Positions 1 to 10,805 of a DNA stretch of 64,000 nt are shown piece by piece. Source of the DNA: Cladorrhinum sp. PSN259 (Eukaryota > Ascomycota > Sordariomycetes > Sordariales > Podosporaceae). The translations under genes and the position numbers were made by a program. The DNA lies in contig MU867063.1 in NCBI GenBank assembly GCA_033725935.1, positions 677,694 through 741,693 on the forward strand, given 5' to 3'. The notes beneath the pieces are model-generated. The model made no database searches. It was not told where the DNA came from and saw only the letters and a program-made list of their open reading frames with translations. The first letter of the stretch is position 1. Each line of letters opens with the position of its first letter.

Positions 1-378
1 TTTAAACCACACTATTGCAAAATATATCTAGTTCCGTCTTGGGAGGCCTCATCTGACACCTGACAACGACAAAACATGTGAGACGAGGCTCTGTTGATGA
101 AATGTTGGTTGTTGGGTGCATAGTCAGGTTACACCAAGGCATATCAGTGGGCATGTCAGATGTCAAGGCGTATGGCCCACCCGACCTCTCGCTCTCTCTC
201 TTTCGCTCTCTCGCATATGCGCTGTACGAGGAAAGACTGAGTGCGGTTTCGCTTATGTATAATTGAAGCCCATTCCCAGCAGCTTCAGTTTGCAAGAAAC
301 ATTCTGAAGAAAGAAAAAAAAAAAAACATACCAAAATACCCCCTTTACCTCTTGCATCCCTTACTTTTTATTTCCTTA
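1..378. other. Left-edge non-coding stretch
   Basis: No convincing coding sequence. It contains a CT-rich run (about 185-215) and an A-rich run (about 311-326), which fit the promoter and leader of the membrane-protein gene starting at 379. Confidence 0.5.
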
Positions 379-1384
379 ATGTATTACTACGACATTAGAA
401 TCGCTAGCTGGGTACTCAGCATCGCGGGCGGAGTCCTTTCTATCGGTGTGCTTGGGTTCGCTGTCCGGGATTTGATCCGTCCAGCAGTCCATTTCAAAAA
501 CATCAGCAATGCCGCCGCCGGCAACCCTTACTCGAATCTCCGCGGGCCGCTAAAGGGTGTCATCATCGGCCTGATCTTTGCCATCCTCCGCACCGTCGCA
601 CTCATAATCACCCTCAGCGGCCGCGTGGTCTTCTTCGAGTTAACCTACATCACCGGCTTCTTCAACCTCTGTGTCCACGTCATTGCTTTCCTCAGTCTCG
701 TGAGGGTCACACGGCGCTTTCGGTCACACATCTCTTCGAAAGATTCCGAGTTGGGAGATGATGGCGCGAAAATACAGGCGAAGCCGCACTCCAACAAGAG
801 TCTTTTCGATTATGCTGTGATTGGGATGCTGGGAATCTTGGGATTGACGTCTTGGGCATTTGATCTGGGGTAAGTGATGACGATTATCAAGTCAGCCCAT
901 TGTTTCTTGTTAGTTTGTCGAGACTAATCCAACCTTTCGTAGCAATTGGCTTCACATCATGTACGGCAAAGGGTACAGACAATGGTATCCTAAACCTACC
1001 CGAGACGCAAGCAAAGCCCTAGCCATCATGAACAGCGTCTGGTTGATTATCACTGCCATCTACATTAGCCTTCGTCTCCTTTCTAAGCGGCGTAAAGCGA
1101 AAATGGTGGGTGCGGGTGCGGGTGCGGATGCGGTAACAGACATACACGCCCGAGTCACCTTTACCCTCAAGGTCATCCCCACCATGGCCTTCGTCAGCGT
1201 CATACGTCTGATCTCCACTTTTTTGCAGCTTTTCCTTCAACCTCGAAACTTTATTGAGTATACCCAATCGGTGGGTCAGGCTGATCGGGCTTTTCAGATC
1301 TTGAATCTCATTGGAGCGTGGATTGGCGAGGTACTGCTCTTGGAGTTCTCGAGAGGAGCGTTGAGAAGATTGGCGAGAGGTTAG
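379..1384 (+). CDS. Multi-pass integral membrane protein, uncharacterised
   Basis: Two exons (379-869, 943-1384) give 310 aa. The 73-nt intron has a GTAAGT donor and TAG acceptor and joins in phase, through a Gly codon split two plus one. The ATG at 379 was chosen because it opens directly into the first membrane segment; the open frame upstream has no better start. Hydrophobic helices are visible near residues 8-28, 58-78, 84-108 and 140-160, with further ones in exon 2, suggesting about seven spans. Basic loops (RVTRRFR, SKRRKAK) and a Gly-Ala repeat near residue 220 lie between them. No catalytic motif or named family is recognisable; the layout recalls fungal integral membrane proteins of unknown function. 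Location and role cannot be inferred beyond a membrane. Confidence 0.75.
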
Positions 1385-2276
1385 GGGCCTGGATAATTAC
1401 TTGTTATCACGTGCAGTGGCTTGCCGAGATCCGCATCAACTTGAACCTACCAGGGAGAGAGTCAGGCATAGTGTCTACATAGTCAAATAATGATCAACTA
1501 GCTGGGGCCTACATGTTAATTTTTCCTCCTCCAGTGATTTGTATGACCGCGCATTGGGAAGAGCATTGTTGCCCGGTGATCAGCCTCCATGAAGACTTGG
1601 TCTCTTGCCGATGAATCTGCTTGGGACTTGAATGATCTTCCACCTTCGCCACCAGATCTTGAGGTGATTGCAACCCCTGGTCCGTTCTGCCCATTGTTTT
1701 GTTTCCACTTTGTGGAGGCACAAACAAGATCAGCCGGTCACAGAATTGAGCCCCTGACGATTAAAGGCTGAATTGCCAAAACCCCGCTTGGCGAATGTCG
1801 ATTGGAAAATGAGATTGTCGTGTATCCAAAATCCTGGTAGAAGAGGTAGAAGAGCGAAAGAATAGAAGCCAATATCCTGTCAGGAGGGACCCTGGCAGCC
1901 TGGCATGTGGCCTTGATGATGAGCGGTTGCCACGTTCCCCAGGTTGCTTTCCGTTGACCCTTTTGCCCTGCATCGGCTTCTTCCATTCGTGTAAATTCAT
2001 CAAGAGCCGGCCGAAGTCATATTGCAATGCTACCCCCGCAATTTTTCCCGACGCGCTAGCAATTCATTTGTACGCCTGTACCACGGAGATGTGCATGCCG
2101 AGCTGCTCATCTATCTTGCAAATCACTTTGCCGGCGCCTGGACAAACGGAAATCGGCCTTTGTGATATTATATATCTTCCCCTCCAGAACCCCCAATGAC
2201 GATGAAAAGAAATTCTCCGCTCCGCCGTCAACCCACAGCATCTTGATTCGAATTCCTGTAGTTCGTCAAAGCCAAA
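1385..2276. other. Intergenic region upstream of the CE1 esterase
   Basis: No gene is supported; the small open frames here lack starts, homology and splice structure. The right end should hold the esterase promoter. Confidence 0.5.
2169..2174 (+). promoter_or_regulatory. TATA-like box of the CE1 esterase gene
   Basis: TATATA lies about 100 nt before the ATG at 2277, inside an AT-rich patch otherwise flanked by mixed sequence. Assignment rests on motif and spacing only. Confidence 0.4.
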
Positions 2277-3296
2277 ATGAGGTTCGCCGAGGCTCTGTCC
2301 AGCCTTGTTGCTGTTGCAGCACTTGCTGAAGGTCAGCTCACCAAGGTCAACGACTTCAATGCCGGTCCCACCAAGCTTGGCATGTACGTCAGCGTTCCCA
2401 AGAACCTCAAGACTCCCGCTCCCATCGTCGTCGCCGTCCACCACTGCCAGGGTTCAGCCACAGGTTACTCCGGCTCGACAAAATACGTCCAGCTGTCTTC
2501 TCAGTATGGCTTCATTGCCATCTATCCCAACTCCAAGTCCGGCGGCGGCTGCTTCGATGTCGCCTCGCAAGCCAGTACGTTGCTTTCAGACTCTCTTGCA
2601 AGGATTTTCTTGACTAAGCCACTTCTACAGCTCTGACCCATAACGGAGGCGGTGACAGCCAGACTATTGCCAACATGGTCAAATATGCCGTCGACAAGTA
2701 TGGCGGAGATCCCAACAGAGTCTTTGCCGTAGGCACCTCCTCGGGCGCCATGATGACCAACGTGCTCGTCGCTACCTACCCCGACGTCTTCAAGGCCGGC
2801 TCGGTCTACTCCGGTGTCCCCGCTGGCTGCTTCGCCGTCCAGGGTGCCACCGCTACCCAGGATCCTCCCGGATGGGCCAACTCGTGCGCCAACGGCCAGC
2901 TCATCAAGACTGCCCAGGCGTGGGGTGACCAGGTCCGCAGCATGTACCCTGGATTCAACGGAACCCGCCCCAGACTTCAGATTTTCCACGGAACTGCCGA
3001 CAACACTCTCCGCTACCCCAACTGTATGTGTCCTTTTTTCCATCAAATATGAAACATGGTGACTGATGAGTATTTTCTGTACAGATGCCGAACAGCTCAA
3101 GCAATGGTCCAACGTCCTCGGCCTCAGCAACCCCAAGAACTCGACCAACACCCCCAAGAGCGGCTGGACCCAGAGCATCTACGGCGAGGGTACCGCAACC
3201 ACTGCTCAGCTTGTCGGATACAGTGCCAACGGTGTCGGACACAGCGTTCCTCAGCAGGAGGCTATGGATCTTGCTTTCTTCGGGATTACCAACTAA
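2277..3296 (+). CDS. Secreted CE1-family esterase (acetylxylan/feruloyl esterase type)
   Basis: Three exons (2277-2574, 2631-3023, 3085-3296) encode 300 aa. Introns of 56 and 61 nt have GTACGT and GTATGT donors and CAG acceptors, and both joins keep frame. Residues 1-20 form a signal peptide ending AEGQ. The rest is an alpha/beta hydrolase of the PHB-depolymerase-like/CE1 family: nucleophile elbow GTSSG at 134-138 (Ser136), Asp in the segment FHGTADN, and His in VGHS near the C-terminus. Family members release acetyl or feruloyl groups from xylan outside the cell. There is no carbohydrate-binding module, and length is normal for the single-domain form. The sequence cannot tell acetylxylan from feruloyl specificity. 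Confidence 0.9.
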
Positions 3297-3585
3297 GCAA
3301 TGACGAATCTAAATGATCATAAAAAAAGGAGGAGAAGAATTTGTAAATAAACCTTGTGTAGGATTTACGCATATCGATTGCTGTACCTCAATCTTTGCTC
3401 TCTTTTTTCTGACCCACGTCTTATCTGTAAATCTCTGTCATGTACTCGTTATGTTGTGATGGTTGTTCTTCCTGCTTGGGCGGATCCTTTAATAACCGTG
3501 CCTCACATGACCCTTTGACGCCGACTTCACCATAACAATCATTCGGGTGTTAGCAAGTCCCCTAATTTTCCGTCCATTGAGATTG

Positions 3586-5324
3586 TTAATACTTACAGAT
3601 GTTATAGTAAAAGAGCTTCCCCAAAATTGGCACCCAGATCATAGCTGAGACGACTTGCCCATAGCTCCACTGGCTTGAAGTCATCCCCAGTTGATCGGCG
3701 ATCCCTTTCAGTACATGTAGGTGCACTGCAACATTCAAGACCAACATAAACTCTAGCCCACCCCAAATAATTCGAAAAATGAGCTTTGCCAGAAAGACTT
3801 TCCTGGGAGTGACGAAACGCAGATTCTGTGCTTCTTGGGCGAGCTTTTTCACATATTGCGTGGTGAATGCCTGGTCAATGATGAGCACAGAGATCGAAGG
3901 GTAGGCAAGTCCCAAAGTTGGGATACACCTGAAGCCAAGGGTGCGGGTTGCGGCAAGGCAGAATGCCATGAGTGACGGGTTGTCGCCACACTCTTCAACG
4001 CTCTCAACGGTTTTGAGATGTTCCCAGAGAACTTCGTAGGTTGGAGAGACGGCCCGTTGATGCTCAATGACCACAGCGATTATGAACGTCCCGACTGTCA
4101 GCATCAAATTGTATGACCTAGGTAGATAAAATGTAAGTTGACCGGATAGAAGTGGTGTGAAGTCAGAATTTGGCTCACCATTTCAACCCGATGCGCTGGA
4201 GCACAGACTGCATCAGAAGGACTGGAAGGATACTGTTCGTAGCCAGCGCCAAAACCAGTTCCGAGTTCATGATAGATTCGGCAACCGACGTTACCGAGTC
4301 GAGAGTGGCGCACTCGGAGCCGCATAAAGATCTGAACGTCGCCAATGTCGCAGCTTGTATAGCCATCGTGAGAAACGCCTGTGCCTCCTGAAACTCCATG
4401 GAAGCCGAAATTAATGCTGTACTGAATTTGGAGAGCCTTAGCTTCTGTTGACATTTGTGGCCTGGCACATCTGTTGTGGGCCGCTTCTTTGACCTCAGAG
4501 AGCAGAAGAGATAAGCGAAGGCCCCAACCCATGAGGTCAGAATATTGATGATTCCAAATCCCACGATGGCAATGATGGCTTGTAGAATAAGTGAGGACAA
4601 GACCTGTACGTGCGCATCATCTGAATGTTAGTCCCCGGTCCACGATCCGCCACAGATTCATGATGACTTCACATACCCCTGGCCCCGCAATATCGGCGTT
4701 GACGCTGACATTAACGCTATCACAATAGGTTGACAGGGCATCCTCGAATAATCGCAACGATTTGAAATCCACGGTAGTGCTATTTGCAAGATCACTAATA
4801 TTTTGAGAGCAGTATCCGAAGGTCGAGTTTTGGCACGAAGCAGCGGCACATTGCACGACAGCCGAGAGAATCGCACTCCCATTGATCTGCTGAGTTTCAG
4901 TTATACCAACAGACTTCAAAACTGAAGTATCTAGTGACTCTGCGGATATGATGTTCTCCTTTACCATCAGGGAAGCAGTGGCCAAGGTGACACAGTTGCC
5001 GAGGGTACTGAGAGACCCGAAGAGGTGGGTAGAGTCTGAACAAGCCAACGCGCAGTTTGTCTCGTCAGTAGGATGGCCACTGATATGGCATCCCGAAGTG
5101 AATAGGTGCAGATAGGCCGGTGCGTTGTGTGATGCATTGGTTGGAGTCATCAATGCAGGCTGCAGATATGGGATCTCAGGTTGAACCCCGTTCATTTCTG
5201 CTACAATCGCATGAAATGACACTGGCTCGGCATCTCCGGAAAGAAGACTTTGTCGATTGAGCGTGTAAAACAGAGCATCCGGATTTGCTCGGAGTCCTTC
5301 GTTAATTGCATGCGACGGGGCCAT
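3586..5324 (-). CDS. Polytopic membrane protein with large Cys-rich ectodomain, uncharacterised
   Basis: Read on minus with exons 5324-4677, 4603-4179 and 4117-3586 (534 aa). Introns of 73 nt (GTATGT...CAG) and 61 nt (GTGAGC...TAG) keep frame. Residues 1-216 are hydrophilic with many Cys and several NxS/T sites, as in an extracellular domain. About six hydrophobic helices follow in exons 2 and 3. Two doubts remain. The ATG at 5324 gives no signal peptide or first helix before the ectodomain, so an upstream exon is likely missing. The last codons (NICKY then stop) overlap a strong GTAAGT donor, so a further 3' exon is possible. No family is recognised. Confidence 0.6.
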
Positions 5325-5902
5325 CTGTGATTACCAGGTAATTTGTCGGTGTTGAAATCAAGACGTTGGCGAAGGTCGAATGGAATGGTATTTCAACCGA
5401 GATTCTAATAAAAAGCAAAGGGATTTGGACCTGGGATGTCCCCAGGCACCACACAATCATGATATCTGCTGCGCCGCCATCATTGTTGATTAGAACTGTG
5501 GGAGGACTCGGGTAAGGTAGCAGTCTGCTCTAAAATGTTACCGTATGTAGTATAAAGCTATCCCTGGTTTAAAGAGTACTAGATTGACGTTGGGGGCGGA
5601 GTCGCCGATGACGGGTTGGAGCATGTTCGGGAGAAGGAGGGGAAACACCACTATAAAAAGGAGCAGTCCCCGGTTGTCCACTGTATCGCAGATTTTTACA
5701 CACTGTATTAAGCTCTGCACTGACCTCTGCACTGACCTCTGCACTGACATCTGCACAACATATAGGCTTTGTTCCATGCGGAGAAGAAAGATCCATGATA
5801 CAAAGGCGGTGCACAAAAGAACATGGTTTTCCACTACGCCATAACCACCTAACAGGAGATTGCTATCGCCAAAATTCATCATTGATCATTTCCTAAAGGC
5901 TA
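5325..5902. other. Intergenic region between the membrane protein and the CK1-like gene
   Basis: Contains a 12-bp tandem repeat (5713-5756), listed separately. Small open frames on both strands have no support. Any missing first exon of the minus-strand membrane-protein gene would lie here. Confidence 0.45.
5713..5756. repeat. 12-bp tandem repeat, about 3.7 copies
   Basis: The unit ctctgcactgac is repeated three times exactly, followed by a partial copy (atctgcac). It is non-coding and lies about 150 nt before the CK1-like gene. Confidence 0.85.
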
Positions 5903-6859
5903 ATGGAGTATAGGTGGAACACCTCGCCCCCTCCCTACCTTCCTTCAATCTACTGACCATGATGTCACTCAAGGGACAAATTAAAGCTTATCAACAACCG
6001 ATTCCGTGTCGACGCCAGGATTGGCGCGGGAGGCCGTGGGCTTGTCTTTCTCGGGACCGACTTTCAGACAGGCGGTAGGGTTGCAATAAAGCTTGAGAAA
6101 ATCGGTCACGGCCCCCAACCATCGACATCAGAGGCGGATGCCTATCGTGCCCTCTCAGGGGGTGTTGGAATTCCACTGATTCTCTGGTCCGGAGTACATG
6201 GTCATTTCCATGTCATAATTTCCGAGCTGCTTGGCCCATCTCTTGAGGAATTGCTGGATCGTTGCGACCGACGCTTTTCGCTCAAGACAGTCATCCTCAT
6301 CGCCGAGCAAGCCATCTCTCGCATCGAGTACATCCACTCGAAGAATTTACTTCATCGCGACATCAAACCAGACAATTTTTTGATGGGCCCGTACGGACGC
6401 GAAAACACACTCTACGCCATTGATTTCGGCCTTGCAGAAAACTTTGGGGACGCCGAGCGCTATGAGAATCAGAGAGGGCTACCATTCGGTGGCACAGCTC
6501 GATATGCAAGCATTAGAAGCCACTCGGGCCACCAACAGTCCTGGGGAGACGATCTCGAGTCCCTGGGATACCTACTCGTCTACCTTGCACGCGGCTCTTT
6601 ACCATGGCAGGGGTTAAAGGCCCCAACAGAGAGGGAGAAGTATGAACTCATCATGCAGAAGAAAATGAGTCTATCCGGAGAAGATCTTTGCGACGGTGTC
6701 CTCCCGGACGAGTTTGCCACTCTCATCAACTACGCCCGCTCTCGAGGATTTCATGACAAGCCTGATTACCCTTATCTCCACGGACTATTCCGTCATTTGT
6801 TCGAAGCAAGAGGTTTTCATGATGACAGTGTTTTTGACTGGACTAATAAGAGTTTCTAG
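5903..6859 (+). CDS. Short, divergent casein kinase 1-like protein kinase
   Basis: The kinase frame is open from 5963 but has no ATG of its own. A good model uses an 11-nt first exon (5903-5913), a 60-nt intron (weak GTGGAA donor, CTGAC branch point, AAG acceptor) and exon 2 (5974-6859), giving 298 aa starting MEYRDKLK. Visible motifs: glycine loop GAGGRG (21-26), VAIK lysine (Lys43), HRDIKPDN (131-138), DFG (154-156), GTARYAS, and DDLESLGYLLVY with GSLPWQGLKA, the CK1 signature. The protein stops just after the kinase fold, with none of the C-terminal tail of Hrr25/Yck-type CK1. Divergence around the activation segment suggests an accessory paralogue. The 5' exon is inference; a decayed start is the alternative. 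Confidence 0.7.
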
Positions 6860-7327
6860 TCCCCGTTGCTTTGAGGCTCTGCTTGCTGTTGACAGCAATC
6901 CGTTTATACTTGTAATTCTCAAATACATTCTCCATCTTGTGACGGAGACGCGAAAGGTTGTGCGATGAAGAGAGGACCGATGTTCGAATAGCCAAGGAAA
7001 AGAAGACCATCAGTTCCAATGGCACAGAATTCAAAGGGGGGAGAGCGTGGGGTCGTCTGGTATTTGGGCTACAAATGTAACCGTTGCTTTTGGGTACGCT
7101 TTTGCATGCGCGAGCTATGCTAAGACATTCTTTGTTCGACATTGACACGAGTGAGAAGCAGATCTTGTGATAGCGCGCTGGAAAGCTGAGATGGAACCTC
7201 TTCGATCGTTACGGTCAACCAAAAAAACAGGGACCTACATGTATATATAGGGCACCAGGCCGGTATTTCTTGACGATCCAAATTTTCGGGCTTTTTTTCC
7301 CCCTTGGCAATACCCAAGTTCTTCATC
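6860..7327. other. Intergenic region with promoter of the first secreted-protein gene
   Basis: No coding sequence is supported. The right end carries a TATA-like box (listed separately). Confidence 0.5.
7242..7249 (+). promoter_or_regulatory. TATA-like box of the first tandem secreted-protein gene
   Basis: TATATATA lies about 80 nt before the ATG at 7328. Motif and spacing are the only evidence. Confidence 0.45.
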
Positions 7328-8432
7328 ATGCAGCCTCGGTACCTACATCCTTTGGCTTTTGCTCTTTCGGTGTCACTGCTGTTTTGTATTACTGCACTGG
7401 CCGCACATTGGGATCCTTCGGCAATGGGCAACTGGGAGGGGGTCGAATACCCGATTGGCGGTGCCATTAGGTACCTCACAGTAACCTCTGAAATTACTAC
7501 CACTCGCTACATCACCACGTTTATTCCAGCAAGCACTGTTTGCCTTACTAGAACAATGACCTCCACCGTCACGTCCACACATGTTGCTCTATCGGTTAAA
7601 AATGTCACAGTCACAGCCACCTCGACCTTCACACCACAGTTTACTACTCTAACAGTCACCAAGTCTTTCCCAGTTAGTGTTTCAAACACTGCAGCTTCGT
7701 CTTTCGTGAGCACACCAACTATTCCAGCATGGTCATTTGACTTTTCCGAGCCCGAGAGTCCCTACCTGCACTGGCATGGCCCGTTCCCAAAGGCAAAGAG
7801 CGATGTCCAAAAGGCATTCCAACCGATGGGAATTGATGATCTCTATTACAGCCTGATCAAAGAAGAGCGGTATCGAGGAAGGGCAAAAAACAACGTGACC
7901 GAAATGGGGACATCGCCCGAGGATCCAGTCGATCCCCACGATTTTCCAGAGGGACTGAGTGGCTGTCTGCGGAACCTGAAGATGCCATTTGACACCAATG
8001 TTCTGAGGGTCTATTTGGAAAGGTTGGTAGAGATTGGCGGGAAGTGGACCATCGATGGCACTGGATGCCATCGATTGGGATGTCTTAATAATAGCGCCAT
8101 ATGGTGGTGTAGTGTAAGTTTCTTTCACAAATCCCTACCCTGGACATATATTTTTATTTTTGACGTGGAATTGGCAGATGACGGAACGGCCGCCCTCCGT
8201 ATCTCCACCCGGTCCAACAAATGCGACTTCTCTTTACAAGAAGGGAATGCGTATTATTGATACCTGCTGGGACGATACCAAGAAGGTATATCACTCCGGA
8301 TTTGCGACGTTTGGAAATAACCACCAAACTGCAGCTTTCACTCGCTTATACATGGGGTATGGGAATTGCTATGATAGGCTTACATATGATCCCACAAATT
8401 ATGTGACTGGTTACAGGGATGGCGATATGTGA
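7328..8432 (+). CDS. Secreted six-Cys protein with Thr/Val-rich linker (tandem family, copy 1)
   Basis: Two exons (7328-8113, 8178-8432) encode 346 aa; the 64-nt intron has a GTAAGT donor and CAG acceptor and joins in phase 0. The ATG at 7328 starts a clear signal peptide (LAFALSVSLLFCITALA). A Thr/Ser/Val-rich stretch (about 45-130), probably O-glycosylated, follows. The C-terminal domain has the core WTIDGTGCHRLGC then SAIWWCS, followed by CWDD and GNCYD. The GC-x-R-x-x-C...SAI-x-x-C pattern is common in small secreted fungal Cys-rich proteins. Six Cys in this domain are shared with copy 2 (8961-10113). The N-terminal Thr-rich block matches copy 3 (10806-11342). Extracellular or wall-associated location is inferred; activity is unknown. 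Confidence 0.8.
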
Positions 8433-8960
8433 GGTCGGTGTGTGGGCAGTTTAGCATTCTTGAAAATAACATCAACACTGTCTTTCAACAAAAACTTTAT
8501 TTAATTTCGCTTAATTGGCCAACATCCTCCTCTGGTGCTGCTTTCGGGAGTCCCCGATGAGCAGAAGCGATCAGGACTGCGGGACGGAAGGTGCTCCCGT
8601 CACATGCTGAAACCGTCCTCAACAATAACTACCTATCAATGAACACGTCACTCAACTGTAAAAATCATTGAGATGGGCCACGTGAAGTGTCCTGTGGAAC
8701 TTCCAGGTTGGCTGCAGCCTGTGTGCTTGATTTCTAACTAAAATTACGTGTTACTCCGAGTCCCATGAGCTCCATAGTGAATTTCAGACGAACAGAGTTT
8801 GGAGTCACTGGGTCCAATTCAGTACAATAGGTGATCTCCCCATAAAAGGTCACACCCGGCATGGTCCTTCTAAGTTGGGTAGTGATTCATGTCCACTCAC
8901 TCCTTCTTTTGATTCCCTCGTTGCAACATCACCAATTCCCAAACCTTGAAGCAAAAGAAC
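8433..8960. other. Intergenic region between secreted-family copies 1 and 2
   Basis: No gene is seen; it should hold the terminator of copy 1 and the promoter of copy 2. Confidence 0.5.
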
Positions 8961-10113
8961 ATGCATCCCCACAGTCATTTCAGTCTCGGTCCGATGCTTT
9001 GCAGAGCAGGGTTTCTTGTTCACCTCTGTTCGGTTGTTGCAGCAGGAATATCCAAGCATCCTGCTGCCACACTCTTTCAAATATACGACCAAGTCTCCAG
9101 CGATGATGATTCCGGAACTTTGAGCAGCTGCTCAATCAGCACTGTGACTACAACTGTTACCAACCCTAGCGACTCATGTAGCACAGCCACGGTCACAGTC
9201 TCACCAGTTCCTAGCACTTATATTCTTCCCGGTCTGTCCACGTCGACCACATTGAGCTCAGAAGAAGGCTCTGATATCACCAGCAAGAGCATTTCAACCG
9301 CCACACAGACTCCCACAGACTGGATCTCGTCCGCTCAGAGCAGCACCCAAGCAGCATCGACATGCTCAGTATCTACCGTCTACACGTCACAGCCCACACA
9401 AACAAATATTCATGCACCACAAGCACCTGGCGACGGCACCGAAATACATCGATTCCGCTCGGCCAGGCGGTCCTTATGTTCATTGGAAAGGCAGATCTCC
9501 GCAGCCTGATCTGACGACTGACGAATCAAAAAAGACCATTGATTATCCCATGGGAATCGAACAAGTATATTATGCGCTTTGGCAAGAAAATCCCCAACGC
9601 TTGGCGCACTTCTATTCACCGCAGTCTGACTGGAGCAAAGGTGGTAAAGACGAGGATGCAGGGCCAGTCGACTGTCGAAATTCAACCGACACGCCGGCGT
9701 TTAACCCGGCAGTCATCAGGAGATATCTGGAAACGCTGCTGGGGATTGGTGGATGGTGGACCATTGATAGTCTTGGATGCCACCGCCTCGGATGTCAAGA
9801 CCACAGTGCAATTTGGTGGTGCAGCTACATCTATGATGAAGACAGACCTGCCGAAAATCGCCCGGTCAGCACAAGCGCCGATGACATCTACGATATGGCG
9901 CAGCGAGTGATTAATCATTGCTGGGATGACAATGCCAAAGTCTATAAGAATGGATACCAGTGGTTCAATGACGGCCACCCGCGAGCAGCTTTCACCAGAG
10001 TCTTTCTGGGATATGCCGACTGTACCGACAGTATTACCAAGCATCCCCATGATTATTATGCCAACTTTCAGAACTTCGATCACCCTCAGGGGAAGTCGGG
10101 GCTTTTCTTTTAA
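8961..10113 (+). CDS. Secreted six-Cys protein with Thr/Ser-rich linker (tandem family, copy 2)
   Basis: Starts at the ATG at 8961 with a signal-like N-terminus (FLVHLCSVVAAG), then a Ser/Thr-rich segment to about 9400. The conserved domain continues in another frame to the stop at 10113. A 55-nt intron at 9369-9423 (GTATCT...AAG, phase 0) would restore frame and give 365 aa. A second option is 9329-9392 (GTCCGC...CAG). A real one-base frameshift is also possible. The C-terminal domain mirrors copy 1: GPYVHWKG, YPMGIEQVYYAL, WTIDSLGCHRLGC, SAIWWCS, HCWDD, AAFTRVFLGYADC. Copy 1's intron after WWCS is absent here. Function unknown. Confidence 0.65.
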
Positions 10114-10137
10114 GATGATTGCGGTCAGGTACGGACT

Positions 10138-10151
10138 CGCACCTACTAGAT
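10138..10151. repeat. 14-bp direct repeat, left flank of interspersed element A
   Basis: cgcacctactagat is identical to 10259-10272 and abuts one end of element A, as expected for a target-site duplication. Confidence 0.7.
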
Positions 10152-10258
10152 GGTGGTTAATTATGAGCGTTATCGGGCATAACCGGAAAAAAATAACCCG
10201 AATAATAATGAAATATTTGTACACAACATGGCTCGATTGATAAGGCACGACTCGGTCG
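10152..10258 (-). mobile_element. Short interspersed element, copy A (SINE-like, 107 bp)
   Basis: Read on minus, this segment matches 50347-50452 (plus) almost base for base over about 105 bp. Shared stretches include cgaccgagtcgtgcc, aatcgagccatgttgtgt and ttatgcccgataacgctc. It sits between perfect 14-bp direct repeats (10138-10151, 10259-10272). Both copies end in nearly the same 3' sequence, attaacnac, immediately before the direct repeat, whereas their 5' ends differ. That is the expected outcome of 5'-truncated, target-primed retroposition. It has no coding capacity. The class is inference; a miniature DNA element is less likely because there are no terminal inverted repeats. Confidence 0.6.
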
Positions 10259-10272
10259 CGCACCTACTAGAT
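10259..10272. repeat. 14-bp direct repeat, right flank of interspersed element A
   Basis: Exact copy of 10138-10151. Confidence 0.7.
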
Positions 10273-10805
10273 CCTCTGGATATGAAATGGGATAGGTAGC
10301 AGCTTATTACCTAGAATGGATGGGTATCGAAACAAAAGTATTCTAGAACAAGTAATCGAGAGTTATAACCACCCTTAATAGAAGAATCTCAACAACAAAA
10401 TGACGCGCCTATATGCTTTTTGAGTCTCGTGATCTTTAGTTTGTGAGACAAATTGTTCAGAGAAGCTCAAGCGCTGCCATGCCCCAACCAGCACCGGAAG
10501 GAATAGATTCCATCTTGACTCAACTTACTCTTTTAGGTTAGGCATCTATGACCAAGTGAGTGTCTTTGAAACCAAGCCTCTTTGTTTCCTGCTCATGATT
10601 TGTTGAAGAGCACCAGCATGCTATTACACGTGGCGACGGATTATCTTCAAGGTGTAACCATTCAACCCTTGTGCCAGTGCTTTACGCTGCAAATAAAGTA
10701 ATAAGCACTGGAAAACTTTCTCTTTTCCAACAACGGGGTGTCTATTTCTGCTTTTCCAAACCTGCATAGTACGCAAAGAGCCTGTGTTGCAACCTTTATA
10801 ACATC

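Larger units (their letters stand above)
10114..10805. other. Intergenic region between secreted-family copies 2 and 3
   Basis: No coding sequence is supported. It contains the short interspersed element listed at 10152-10258 with its flanking direct repeats. Confidence 0.55.

Noticed and set aside
5538..5882. 114-codon minus-strand frame upstream of the CK1-like gene
   Set aside because: It runs through the 12-bp tandem repeat and has no other support.
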